A stretch of 27,427 nt of DNA. Source: a virus. The translations under genes were made by a program, and so were the position numbers. Positions within the stretch are counted from its first letter, which is position 1. Each line of letters starts with the position of its first letter. Positions 14,501-22,558 of the stretch are shown here, piece after piece. Where the stretch lies: positions 1 through 27,427 of IMG/VR virus record IMGVR_UViG_3300029319_000385, one strand, 5' to 3'. A model generated the notes under the pieces. The model saw only the letters and a program-made list of their open reading frames with translations, was not told the DNA's origin and ran no database searches.

Positions 14501-14964
14501 TAAACGCTGTTGAATCTGCTGATGTTAGACTAAGCAGGAATGATTTAGACTCCCTATACGACGCAGATATTAATCCGCTAACTGCATTTCCAGGAACGGG
14601 TGTTGTGATTTGGGGACAAAAGACATTATTGGAAGGAGCATCAGCTTTAGATAGAGTCAATGTTAGAAGATTACTTATTGATATAAGAAGATCAGTAAGG
14701 AATATCGCGAACACTTTACTTTTTGAACCAAATCGTCAAGAAACATTAGATCGATTTAATTCTTTGGTAAATCCAATCCTACAAAGAGTTCAAGAAAAAG
14801 GTGGAGTAGATAGATACAAGGTCGTTATAGACACAACTACGACTACTCAGGCAGATGTTGAAAATAATACAATACGTGGCAAGATCTTCTTGCAGCCTAC
14901 AAGATCAGTTGAATTTGTTGCACTTGATTTTGTTGTAACAAATGCTGGTGCTGAAGGTTTATAA
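11509..14964 (+). CDS. 18: Tail sheath protein, second paralog (very long)
   Basis: A 1151-residue sheath protein, paralogous to the one before it along most of its length. Shared parts include PAGIIGTA (30-37), GPAFVPVTV (40-48), VRVLGAG, NTDP, ASDTFNNN, FDGLNIF, HPWFAPAGF, LDRVNVRRLLIDIRR (about 1046-1060) and the C-terminal PTRSVEFVALDFVVTNAG. Residues from about 125 to 305 form an Ala/Gly-rich insert absent from the first copy. It reads like the beta/alpha module found in many phage surface proteins (AIEVAKNFAGALVAANG, then TVIAHVTQSYFG). A GGAG ribosome binding site precedes the ATG. The two copies may assemble as mixed or alternating rings, or serve as variants; the sequence does not decide this. 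Only one tube gene follows. Confidence 0.94.
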   Translation: MAERIFKSAGVSTREIDLSAPDQSTPSGVPAGIIGTADEGPAFVPVTVSNFTSFQNVFGSMDGTKFGPIAVNEWLRNAQSATFIRVLGAGDTKKRSSAGVVTNAGFVVGGQQVQSNGELGNNTYANHAAGAATLGRTYLLGTYMSESAGSTIFSEAGIQTARKQAVAAFHMVAGITGAIIIDDGAGTQKSYHFTTGTQGAAHAAQYNYAAGVIVKSDGISAIEVAKNFAGALVAANGHVGTVSGSNNNAAGGGTVIAHVTQSYFGEVGNTTINFVAPTTQGHSTNGSSGDAVASGIRTTGIVADTQFRSGSGGAVPILRGVLLAPSGVILHLSGARSRNGNTVVASDTAAAGNSPAPVGQKGGVTGSLEIATENFVMLLNGHKGSSEYPNEITASFDLSNEQQYFRNVFNTDPTKIEEAGHLLYASYDIHPNYAVATGSEMVQHGHSSDPQLTGNSKLEDIAFILTSSADRNAGSSTVPDYEGFEDRFKHAESPFVISQKYGSENKNLFKVVALSAGAKANTRYKISIDNLTRINATTYPSFDLEVRDFFDSDDDKVVLESFRNLNLDPASNRFIGRVIGDLNVYYDFDKSPLDQKINVKGDHPVLSNYIRIEMSSDLKAGNIPVDALPMGFRGPMCIQTSGSILQIPGSDNIFDVDERQKHRNVKQPPIPYRKTIALGTGQSKRVNSRLNWGMQFNRKTSTTEPNKQTLFDNSFESFVRYLPNHRTDILNVNVASDTFNNNLFSLENISVRTGSGGTDGSNLKADPEYWLSASYVRNGSITANAALKTRALKPSDFEVPANRRYSGFNFFLQNGFDGLNIFNADKAAMTNNAAKREMGESGQGEKNGSTVAGFRKAIDIMGSKADVDIKLLAIPGMREPTITDYAISAVESRFDALYLMDIEERNNYNVTITGSSDAVNVTNTVNLFKTRGLDSSFAAAYFPDVTKTVSTSTTGKNASSGNNLIKVPPSVVALGAFSFNDAVAHPWFAPAGFTRGALNAVESADVRLSRNDLDSLYDADINPLTAFPGTGVVIWGQKTLLEGASALDRVNVRRLLIDIRRSVRNIANTLLFEPNRQETLDRFNSLVNPILQRVQEKGGVDRYKVVIDTTTTTQADVENNTIRGKIFLQPTRSVEFVALDFVVTNAGAEGL

Positions 14965-14986
14965 AAAATAAATTAAAAAATAAATT
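14963..14986 (+). repeat. 12-base tandem repeat, two copies, after the second sheath gene
   Basis: AAAAAATAAATT occurs at 14963-14974 and again at 14975-14986 without mismatch, starting inside the stop codon of the sheath gene. It is AT-only and could simply be replication slippage. Confidence 0.85.
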
Positions 14987-15023
14987 AGTAATGCATAATT
15001 ATTAAAGATTTAGGAGAAATAAA

Positions 15024-15518
15024 ATGGCAGAAACACTTTCAGTTGCAGACATGCTTCCCAATAAATTTGAACCAAAAAGAAAGAATAGATTCGTCCTAGC
15101 GATTGAGGGTATTGACTCATTTTTGATTCAAGAATCAGCTAGACCTGATTTTAAGTTGGGCGAGCAAAAGTTAAATTTTATTAATAGCTACAGAAAGATA
15201 TCAAATGGTCGTGGTGAATGGCAAAATATATCTGTTAAACTTCACGATCCTATAGCACCTAGTGGTGCACAGCAAACAATGGAGTGGATTAGAACTCATT
15301 ATGAATCAGTAAGCGGAAGAGCTGGTTATGCAGATTTCTATAAGCGCGACATACAAATAAAAATATTAGATCCAGTCGGAACTGTTGTAGAATTATGGGA
15401 TATTAAAGGTGCGTTTTTAACAAACGTAGGCTTTGATGCTTTAAACTACACATCTGATGGTGAACCATTTATGATAACACTAACAATAGCATTTGACAAC
15501 TGTATATTCCAGTTTTAA
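15024..15518 (+). CDS. 19: Tail tube protein, T4 gp19-like
   Basis: A 164-residue protein, almost the same length as T4 gp19 (163 aa), with AGGAG upstream. The N-terminal block (MLPNKFEPKRKNRFVLAIEG), the central VKLHDPIAPSGAQQTMEWI and the ending (VGFDALNYTSDGEPFMITLTIAFDNC) fit the T4 gp19 tube family, a beta-barrel that forms stacked hexameric rings. The tube is the channel for DNA and is pushed through the envelope when the sheath contracts. It lies directly after the sheath genes as in T4 and ends with its own terminator, consistent with high expression. The gene looks complete and unremarkable. Confidence 0.95.
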   Translation: MAETLSVADMLPNKFEPKRKNRFVLAIEGIDSFLIQESARPDFKLGEQKLNFINSYRKISNGRGEWQNISVKLHDPIAPSGAQQTMEWIRTHYESVSGRAGYADFYKRDIQIKILDPVGTVVELWDIKGAFLTNVGFDALNYTSDGEPFMITLTIAFDNCIFQF

Positions 15519-15540
15519 TAAAAATGCAATAATTACTTTT

Positions 15541-15565
15541 AAAGCTCCTTTTTGGGGCTTTTTTA
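15541..15565 (+). terminator. Rho-independent terminator after the tail tube gene
   Basis: AAAGCTCC (15541-15548) pairs with GGGGCTTT (15554-15561) with one G-T pair around a TTTTT loop, followed by more T. It separates the abundant sheath/tube unit from the chaperone, tape measure and baseplate unit. Confidence 0.85.
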
Positions 15566-15611
15566 TTTTACTATTTAGACTCAAAATGTTAGTATTTTCA
15601 TGGGAGGAAAA

Positions 15612-16409
15612 GTGTCAAATAATAAGATAGGTATAAAAAGTGATATATTTAATTGGGAAGTTCCAATAGAAACAGTACCTTTACCTTCTAAAGGAAAAAT
15701 ATATTCAAAAGATTCTTGGTTTCACATGAAAGAAACCGTTGATATTAAATCAATGACTGCTAATGAAGAAGATATTCTTGCTTCTCAAGCTTATATCAAA
15801 AAAGGTGTTGTTGTTGATGAGCTTATTAAATCATGCGTAATGGATCGAAATGCTGATCCTAAAGACTTGCTCGTTGGCGATAAAAATGCTTTAGCTATGG
15901 CAATTAGAATTACGGGTTACGGCTCAAGCTATGATGCATCAATAGTATGTCAGCATTGTCGACATAAAAATCAGAAAGTTTTTAATTTGACTGAATTAGC
16001 AATTAAACCTTTGCAAGCTGAACCTATCGAACCAGGACTTAATTGCTTTGAATTTAATTTACCTGTGACTAAGAAGAAAGTTTATTTTAAATTGCAAACA
16101 GGTAGGGACGAAGAGGTTTTGCAAAAAACAATTGAAAGTAAAAGAAATATTCTAGGTGAAATGTCGATTGGCCCTATTACTTCAAATTTAGAATCAATGA
16201 TTGTTTCAATTGATGGTATAGAAGAAGCTGGTAAAATAAAAGAATTTATTTCTATGATGCCTGCTTACGATTCTAGATCTTTAAGAAGTTATATGACTAA
16301 AATTCAACCAGGGATGGACATGAATGTCACAATAAAATGTGACAATTGCGGCGAGAAGTCAGAGGCGTTTTTACCGATAAACGCAAATTTTTTTTGGCCA
16401 GCAGTGTAA
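15612..16409 (+). CDS. gp26-family (T4_baseplate) protein, likely tail assembly chaperone or hub factor
   Basis: A 265-residue protein from GTG 15612, chosen because GGGAGG (15602-15607) sits just upstream. An in-frame ATG at 15600 overlaps that ribosome binding site and would add four residues. The pattern VPLPSKGK, SMTANEEDILAS, KKGVVVDELIKSCV, GDKNALAMAIRITGYG is typical of the T4 gp26 family (Pfam T4_baseplate). Two CxxC pairs, Cys113/116 (CQHC) and Cys243/246 (CDNC), probably bind zinc. The protein lies between the tube and the tape measure, where tail assembly chaperones are expected. Eight T's at 16388-16395 near its 3' end allow a -1 shift into the next frame, giving a predicted 345-residue fusion. 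In T4, gp26 is required for hub assembly. Confidence 0.85.
   Translation: MSNNKIGIKSDIFNWEVPIETVPLPSKGKIYSKDSWFHMKETVDIKSMTANEEDILASQAYIKKGVVVDELIKSCVMDRNADPKDLLVGDKNALAMAIRITGYGSSYDASIVCQHCRHKNQKVFNLTELAIKPLQAEPIEPGLNCFEFNLPVTKKKVYFKLQTGRDEEVLQKTIESKRNILGEMSIGPITSNLESMIVSIDGIEEAGKIKEFISMMPAYDSRSLRSYMTKIQPGMDMNVTIKCDNCGEKSEAFLPINANFFWPAV
16388..16394 (+). promoter_or_regulatory. Candidate -1 ribosomal frameshift site, T TTT TTT
   Basis: In the reading frame of the gp26-family gene the bases divide as AAT TTT TTT TGG, giving a perfect X XXY YYZ heptamer with all T. It lies 12 bases before the zero-frame stop (16407-16409). After a -1 slip, translation continues as LASSVNIREN in the overlapping frame to the stop at 16646-16648. 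No obvious downstream pseudoknot was seen by eye. Confidence 0.6.
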
Positions 16410-16648
16410 ATATAAGAGAAAATTTTTTAGAAACATCGTTTATACTGCAAATGCATTTAGGGATGTCATACCAAGACATAAGAAATTTACCGCTAAGTTA
16501 TAGAAGATGGTATGTTGATAGACTATTAAAACACTTCAAGAAGAAAAATAAAACCACAAAAAAACACCAAGAAAACACATCTCAAAATAATTCAAAGTCT
16601 CCGGAAGACTTAAAAAAGATAGAGAAAATATTTAAAAAATTCTCTTAG
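16394..16648 (+). CDS. Downstream frame of frameshifted chaperone pair (short gp51-like region)
   Basis: An 84-residue frame, entered by a -1 shift at 16388-16394. The coding signal (ENFLETSFILQMHLGMSYQDI, NLPLSYRRWYVDRLLKHF) begins directly after the shift site. The pattern of a hydrophobic helix followed by 'LPLSYRRW..DRL.KHF' recalls small proteins next to gp26 in T4-like phages (place of gp51) and the C-terminal part of tail assembly chaperones. No credible start exists: only TTG codons at 16346 and 16394, and an ATG at 16451 that would cut off the conserved helix, none with a ribosome binding site. The tail (residues 45-84) is basic and polar. If not frameshifted, it could be made from a weak TTG start. 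It ends 30 bases before the tape measure gene. Confidence 0.6.
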   Translation: MASSVNIRENFLETSFILQMHLGMSYQDIRNLPLSYRRWYVDRLLKHFKKKNKTTKKHQENTSQNNSKSPEDLKKIEKIFKKFS

Positions 16649-16678
16649 TGATAATTATATTTGAGGTAAAATTGTAAA

Positions 16679-18760
16679 ATGTCTATAACACAACCAGAAA
16701 TGGAAGCCCTTTTAAATAAATTTATGGGTGCTGGGTCTCCAATAACAGCTGCTATGGGAGGAGGAGGAACTACTACTGCACCTGCAGGATCTCCACCTGT
16801 TGCTGGTAGCATTGTTGATTTAGACAAGCTAGTAAGCCCTGAACAAACAACTTTCTTACAGAATTTGAAAGGAATGACTTCTGATGCTATGGGTCTTCTT
16901 GATTCTTTAAAAGAAGGTGCAAAAGCAGTAGACGACATGATGTTGACTTATACTGAGCCTCTTCGTGTTGCTTCTTTACAGATACAAGAATCATTTGGTG
17001 GGTTTAGAAAAGCAAATCAAGAAATGAGTATAGGAATTAGCCAAGATCTTCGTGATTCATACGACTCATTTGCAGCAAACATCACATCAACAACAGACGA
17101 ACTTGTAGCAATGGGTAAAGAAAAGTATGTTGTTGAAATTGACGGTGCTGATGTAAATTTACTAGGAGAAGCATTTCAAGACGCCGATGTATTTCGTGAG
17201 AAGTTTTTTGGAATGATTGAGAATTATGGCGACACAATAGGGCCTGCATTAGCTGCAGGACTTAAAGATAGCATGGAAGACATTGCACTATTCCAAGAAA
17301 ATTTTGGTCTATCAACACAACAGTTAGGAGACTTTATAGGTATTGAAGTTGCAAGAACAGGCGAAGCAACAACAACAATGATGGATGATTTAAAGAAATT
17401 TTCTTACGGTATGTCTGCACAAACTGGAATAAGCGCAAAGCTTATAGCAAAAGATACGGTTGAAATTGTAAGTAACGTTAAACAATTTGGAAATGTTACT
17501 GTTGAAGAAGCAGCCAGGATGTCAACTGCTTTAAAACAACTCGGGGTTGAATATTCACAATTATCAGGTATGGTCGGCGCTTTCCAAGGTTTCGATACAG
17601 CCGCACAAAAAGTTGGAAATTTATCAGCAGTATTTGGAATACATTTAGATGCAGTTGAAATGATGCACCTTGCTAACACTGATCAAGAAGCAATGATGTT
17701 TAAGCTTAGAGATGCTTTCGATGCATCAGGACAGTCTTTAGACGATATGAATATTGCACAAAAGAATTTGTTAGCTGAACAGGCAGGATTTACAGATGTC
17801 AATCAAATGGAAATGTTTTTTAGCGGTCAAGTTGATAGTATGGAAGAACTACAAGCAATGTCTGAAGAGGCAGCAGATGAAGCTACCGCTGCTGATGCTG
17901 TTGAAGCTTTCAACAAAGACTTAGCAACTTTAGCGTTGCAAGGCGTAGAAGCAGCTGACAAAATTGACAAGGCAAAAAACGATCTAGTATTTTCTTTAAA
18001 TAGTTTAGCTCCCGAGGTTATGGACTTTCGATCAAACCTTATGACAGGAATAGGTTTTACAGCAGACGAAGTTAAATCACTAGCTACAGGCGCTGTTCAG
18101 GAAGTTGATAAGGTTAAAGACGCTTTAGTAGACGCTTATAGAGGAGAAGGCTCCCTTGAAGATGCTATGTCGACTGCTGGTGAAGGTTTTATAACTAGCA
18201 TTTCAAGAGTACCTGGATCACTCGGAACTATTTTAGATAAGACGCTTGATGTGTATGAAGCATCTGACTTTAAGTCAAGAAGCCCCAGTGTTGTTGGCGA
18301 AAATATGACAGATGGTTTTGTTCATGCCTTGGAAGACGGTCGTATTGCTTCTGCTTTTGATAATATTTTAATTATGGCAGAAGAAGCATCAAGTGCTTCA
18401 TCAGCAATGATGGCAGAATCAGGATTAGCAGAGTACACTGAGTTGACCGAGCGTGCGGGTAATGAAGCAACTGCTACTGTTGCAGAGGTTTTAGCACAGC
18501 ACATAGAAAAGATAGAAGAGGTTGAGCAATTAGTAGATGCACCTGATAAGATTGTAGATATTCTTTCAAACGTAGGGGAAATGAAAACTATTAATGATCA
18601 GTTAATACAAAGTTTAAAGGAGAATGCAGAAAAACCTCTTAAAATATCATATGAGTCAAAAGGAGCTGATGATATTGGTAGTGTGATATTTGGATTACTA
18701 AAAGATCATATCAGCATTAACGGCGGCCAAATGGTCATGTCATACCCAGATAATCAATAG
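16679..18760 (+). CDS. Tail tape measure protein
   Basis: A 693-residue, largely helical protein rich in Ala, Glu, Asp and Met, with GAGGT 11 bases before its ATG. T4 gp29, the tape measure in the equivalent place, has 590 residues. Residues 90-300 are long helices. The core block (LIAKDTVEIVSN, VTVEEAARMSTALKQLGVEY, FQGFDTAAQKVGNLSAVFG) is the pattern I recognise from tape measure proteins of marine contractile phages. SRSPSVVGENMTDGF (about 533-547) resembles the SPS...G motif near the C-terminus of many tape measures. A Gly/Pro/Thr-rich linker lies at about 25-42. At about 0.15 nm per residue the tail would be roughly 100 nm. No strong membrane segment stands out, which is unusual for some families but not for the gp29 type. 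Confidence 0.82.
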   Translation: MSITQPEMEALLNKFMGAGSPITAAMGGGGTTTAPAGSPPVAGSIVDLDKLVSPEQTTFLQNLKGMTSDAMGLLDSLKEGAKAVDDMMLTYTEPLRVASLQIQESFGGFRKANQEMSIGISQDLRDSYDSFAANITSTTDELVAMGKEKYVVEIDGADVNLLGEAFQDADVFREKFFGMIENYGDTIGPALAAGLKDSMEDIALFQENFGLSTQQLGDFIGIEVARTGEATTTMMDDLKKFSYGMSAQTGISAKLIAKDTVEIVSNVKQFGNVTVEEAARMSTALKQLGVEYSQLSGMVGAFQGFDTAAQKVGNLSAVFGIHLDAVEMMHLANTDQEAMMFKLRDAFDASGQSLDDMNIAQKNLLAEQAGFTDVNQMEMFFSGQVDSMEELQAMSEEAADEATAADAVEAFNKDLATLALQGVEAADKIDKAKNDLVFSLNSLAPEVMDFRSNLMTGIGFTADEVKSLATGAVQEVDKVKDALVDAYRGEGSLEDAMSTAGEGFITSISRVPGSLGTILDKTLDVYEASDFKSRSPSVVGENMTDGFVHALEDGRIASAFDNILIMAEEASSASSAMMAESGLAEYTELTERAGNEATATVAEVLAQHIEKIEEVEQLVDAPDKIVDILSNVGEMKTINDQLIQSLKENAEKPLKISYESKGADDIGSVIFGLLKDHISINGGQMVMSYPDNQ

Positions 18761-18767
18761 GTGAGTG

Positions 18768-18986
18768 ATGTCTAAAGAAACTTTTCAAGAGTTAAAACAA
18801 ATATTTGGGTCTATAGACTTAAAAGAAGATGAAATGGTCGAGCTAAATAATTATTGTAAAGAATTAGAAGAAAAATTAGAACAGCTTCGATTTAAAAATA
18901 TAGAAATTGAAAATTCAGAAAAAATATTTGAAAATACAATTTTCAATTTAGATAAACTTTTTGCATATATCGTGGATGACAAGTAA
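18768..18986 (+). CDS. Small coiled-coil protein between tape measure and baseplate genes
   Basis: A 72-residue protein. ATG 18768 is preferred; a GTG one codon earlier is possible. The upstream GGTGAG lies very close, so translation is probably coupled to the tape measure stop at 18758-18760. The whole chain is helical. Residues about 20-60 form an acidic coiled coil (ELNNYCKELEEKLEQLRFKN), with a hydrophobic end (FNLDKLFAYIVDD). It overlaps the next gene by one base (TAATG). The function is unknown. Its place between tape measure and baseplate genes suggests a tail assembly factor or a small tail component. Confidence 0.7.
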   Translation: MSKETFQELKQIFGSIDLKEDEMVELNNYCKELEEKLEQLRFKNIEIENSEKIFENTIFNLDKLFAYIVDDK

Positions 18987-21900
18987 TGACAACAAGAAAA
19001 ACTTTAAAGGATTTTTTAAATTCAAATGCCGCGATTGGAGTTAACTCTATATCATATGATATAAATAACACTCCTGATGGCCCTATCGAATCTGTCGTTG
19101 AAGGTACTGACTTAGGTATTGATCCAAATACTGATAGAGAATTGTTAGGGACTGACGGCATGTTGGGCGATTATTTAAAACATTTAGTTGATAATTCAAC
19201 AAATGTTCATAAGTTTAAAAAAGGAAATGAAGAGTCCGCGCCGACGACAAGAGGAAATAGTTTGCAACAACCGCAAGATCAAGGCACAGAAACTATTTTT
19301 GTTGAACAAGACAGCCCAGCTTTTCCTCTTTTATCAAAATATTCAAATAGCGGAATGATGGACGATGAATCAGGTTTGACTGTGGGTGATAGTTTGGATA
19401 AGGTTGGAGAAACTAACATTGGAACAGGAAGAATACTGTCAGATGTCATTGGTCGCCCTCTAAATGAAACAAATCAAGTACTTACAAACAATGAAGGCGA
19501 ATCAATAGCAGAAAAGTTAACGTATCAGCTTTTAAACAATCACAATAGATTTAATCCTGCTAAAGAAAAAGGAGCATTTAAAGACAACAATACAACCATC
19601 AATCAGTTTGAGACAAAAAATAATTTATCTGACAACGATCGTGTTGAAGGCACATTCTTATTACAGAATAAATTTGGTAAATATGACACAGAAACTGTTG
19701 ATGGAAAACTTAGTTTGGAGAAGCTAAAGGGTATTGGTGTGTCAATGCTTTTAAGAGCAGGAGGCTGGGATAGTGAATCAAATCCAGCTATGGGAATAGA
19801 TACTGATCAATCTCAGGACATAATGTTTAGCAATCAAATTAAAATCTTAGGTGAGAACAAAGCCATAACAGATAAGGTTGATAATTTAACTGTTGATTTA
19901 GATAAAATTAGATCAAAAAATTCATATTCTTCTCCGGTTGATAGTGCATCAGGTGATTCATTGAGATTGGGTCGTAGTGAATCAGCCGCACAAAGAGTTA
20001 AGGGTCAAGCTAGTTTATACAATACAGAATTTAATTTTACACACAAAAATAGTAATTTAATAAAGTATCAAGCAGCAGCCGCCCTAATTAATATTTTTAG
20101 TTTATTTACGGAACAGCTTGAGGTTATTGAGAACTTCACAGCTGGTCAAAGCTTGACGGGTGATAAATTTAAGTTAGAAAAATTTTATAATGGTGCAGGA
20201 CCATACGCTTACGGCACCAGCAAGACTTCTGGTTTAAATATTGTAGACTTTTTTAAGAAAAATATTTTAGTTAGTACACGCTATTCTTATTCTGAATCTC
20301 TTAAGACAGGCATGAAAATAATGTTTGGTATTAATAGTGAAGAAGACAATTTTAAAGATGTCGCTAATAATACATCAAGAGGAATGCTTGACGATTCTCC
20401 TGGTTATTGGCAATCAATTGCCTTTACAGTGATAAGAAGGCATAAAAACGTCATAGATAAGTTAGAAATCTCTAGCGACCCGATCAGCAACTTTATTAGT
20501 CTACTAACGCAGCTTAGAGAAAATTCAATATTGCAATTTATGAACGTTTTAGCAACTATAGGAGACATAAGACTTCAAAGCACTCAAGGTAAACAAGATA
20601 TTGACGAGTCTACAACTTTACCGTTAGATGTTGACGCCTTAGAAGATCGACCATCAACAAGAGTGATGAAAGGTAGGAAATTAAGAGGTTTTACAAAATT
20701 AGAAAGATCTACTAGTCAAAGGTCAATGCCATCCGCTTATCTTTTGCCTGGCAACGTCATTGAAGCAACATTGAAAATGGGAACCACATTTAGTGGTCAG
20801 AACCCTACAAAAGGAATGTTAGGCAGTGGCTTAGCTGATAAGACGTATATTGATAGGAACTTAAATCAATCATTTAATAAAATTCCTATTGAGGTAGTTA
20901 AAAATCTTGAAGACAAACTAGAAGGGGAATATGTCCCGTTTTACATCCATGACTTAAGAACAAACGAAATCGTATCTTTTCATGCATTTTTAACAAAACT
21001 AACTGATACAATTTCTCCTAAATTTGATAGCAAATCAGGTTACGGAAGATTGGATAATGTTCAAATATACAACACTACAACAAGAACAGTTGATGTTGGA
21101 TTTGTTTTATATGCAACTTCAAAAGAAGATTTTGATGAAATGTGGTATAAAATTAACAAAATTACAACTTTGTTGTATCCACAGTGGACACAAGGAACAA
21201 CACTTAAGTCAGGAAATGCTAAGTTTGTACAACCATTTAGTCAAGTATTGGGTGCTTCTCCTATAGTTAGATTAAGAGTTGGTGATATTATAAAATCTAA
21301 TTATTCTCAATTTAATCTTGCTAGAATACACGGGTTGGGTGACAATGGAATGAATTTGGTGCCTAACTTAGATGAAGAATCAGTAGCTGGACAACTTAAC
21401 GAAGCAAAGCAAATGTTTTCAACCAGCGGGATTGGAAAGTGGTTAGAAAAATGGGCTTTAGAAACCTTTTATGCATTAGCCGGATCACCAATACAGTACC
21501 AATCAAATCTTCAAGGGAATAACAATTTTGTCAATGCTGCTGTTAATACTGGTTTTGATGCAGTTAGTGATTCCCTAATCAATGGTTTTGTTAATCCACT
21601 TGTAATAGGCCAGCTTTTAAATCAAATGAAAGATCCGGATATTAACGAACCAGGAGAAATTTCAAATCGTAGTTTTGGCTATAAGGCAGGATTGATTAAA
21701 TCTAGAGTGTATCTTAAAGCTAGTCCCACTAAAGGTTATAATGTTGATGGTAAAATGTTAAAAACATCAACAAATTATTCGTGTAAAGTGATTGAAGTAA
21801 TTAGTCCTGACAAAACACTAAATATACCTGAATCATCTACACAAATATCATATGAACAAATGTCAAATCTTTCTGGTAAGAATGATAAAAACTTTAAAGG

Positions 21901-22549
21901 CTTTAGTAGACAAGGTTACACACAAAAAAGAACAAAATATCGAGTAAAAATTATAGATTCATCAGCACCACAAGCATTAATTGAGTTGGATTTTATTGAA
22001 GTGTACCATTCAGATCTTTTACCTGATTATAGTAGTATTTTCAACACAAGGGTGGCTCCAATATTTGCAGCAGGTAACCCTTTGTCTGCGCTTTCTGAGG
22101 GTATCAAAGGTGTGGTGAAGAGCGCTGCATCAAAAGCAGGCATTGGCGCTGATCAAATAGATGCACTAACAAGCGATTTTTTACAAAGTCAAGCCGGGCA
22201 GTTTATATCATCTAAAAATAATCCCATTACTAGAGCGTTTGAATCTACGATGGGTAGAGGCCTGGCAGGAACCTTAGGTAATATTACTTTTGATTGGTTG
22301 GATGACAATTACGGTTGGGAAACTGATTTTAATAGTAGAGCTCCCATGGGTTGCAAAATAGGGTTTTCAATGTCTGTAATCCATGATATACCTCCGGGTC
22401 TTGATCATGGTGGATATAATAGAGCACCGATTTATAATGTTGGTGAAATAATGAAGCACGTAAGCGGAGATCCAAATGAAAGGCTAGATAGGGCTGAATT
22501 TGAATATAAGTCTGGGGAATCTGTTGTTAAGAAACTTTATAAAAAATAG
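18986..22549 (+). CDS. Very large baseplate/tail structural protein
   Basis: A 1187-residue protein. Residues 1-340 are polar, Asn/Asp/Thr-rich and probably partly disordered. Residues about 345-560 are mainly helical (YQAAAALINIFSLFTEQLEVI). Residues about 645-735 form a beta domain (YVPFYIHDLRTNEIVSFHAFL, GRLDNVQIYN, RTVDVGFVLYA, KINKITTLLYPQW), followed by SPIVRLRVGD. I recognise this arrangement from large baseplate-associated proteins of marine contractile phages, where it resembles tube-like or tube-initiator domains. The C-terminal block (GCKIGFSMSVIHDIPPGLDH) is also typical of that group. It lies between tape measure and gp53-like genes, so a hub or tube-initiator role (place of gp48/gp54 in T4) is likely. 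No enzymatic motif was seen. Confidence 0.65.
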   Translation: MTTRKTLKDFLNSNAAIGVNSISYDINNTPDGPIESVVEGTDLGIDPNTDRELLGTDGMLGDYLKHLVDNSTNVHKFKKGNEESAPTTRGNSLQQPQDQGTETIFVEQDSPAFPLLSKYSNSGMMDDESGLTVGDSLDKVGETNIGTGRILSDVIGRPLNETNQVLTNNEGESIAEKLTYQLLNNHNRFNPAKEKGAFKDNNTTINQFETKNNLSDNDRVEGTFLLQNKFGKYDTETVDGKLSLEKLKGIGVSMLLRAGGWDSESNPAMGIDTDQSQDIMFSNQIKILGENKAITDKVDNLTVDLDKIRSKNSYSSPVDSASGDSLRLGRSESAAQRVKGQASLYNTEFNFTHKNSNLIKYQAAAALINIFSLFTEQLEVIENFTAGQSLTGDKFKLEKFYNGAGPYAYGTSKTSGLNIVDFFKKNILVSTRYSYSESLKTGMKIMFGINSEEDNFKDVANNTSRGMLDDSPGYWQSIAFTVIRRHKNVIDKLEISSDPISNFISLLTQLRENSILQFMNVLATIGDIRLQSTQGKQDIDESTTLPLDVDALEDRPSTRVMKGRKLRGFTKLERSTSQRSMPSAYLLPGNVIEATLKMGTTFSGQNPTKGMLGSGLADKTYIDRNLNQSFNKIPIEVVKNLEDKLEGEYVPFYIHDLRTNEIVSFHAFLTKLTDTISPKFDSKSGYGRLDNVQIYNTTTRTVDVGFVLYATSKEDFDEMWYKINKITTLLYPQWTQGTTLKSGNAKFVQPFSQVLGASPIVRLRVGDIIKSNYSQFNLARIHGLGDNGMNLVPNLDEESVAGQLNEAKQMFSTSGIGKWLEKWALETFYALAGSPIQYQSNLQGNNNFVNAAVNTGFDAVSDSLINGFVNPLVIGQLLNQMKDPDINEPGEISNRSFGYKAGLIKSRVYLKASPTKGYNVDGKMLKTSTNYSCKVIEVISPDKTLNIPESSTQISYEQMSNLSGKNDKNFKGFSRQGYTQKRTKYRVKIIDSSAPQALIELDFIEVYHSDLLPDYSSIFNTRVAPIFAAGNPLSALSEGIKGVVKSAASKAGIGADQIDALTSDFLQSQAGQFISSKNNPITRAFESTMGRGLAGTLGNITFDWLDDNYGWETDFNSRAPMGCKIGFSMSVIHDIPPGLDHGGYNRAPIYNVGEIMKHVSGDPNERLDRAEFEYKSGESVVKKLYKK

Positions 22550-22558
22550 GTACTAAAA

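Noticed and set aside
14229-14714. Minus-strand frame of 161 codons inside the second sheath gene
   Set aside because: It is fully inside a conserved sheath domain and is a shadow of its codon pattern. Similar shadows at 13920-14150, 11670-11876, 17404-17679 and 6132-6506 were rejected for the same reason.
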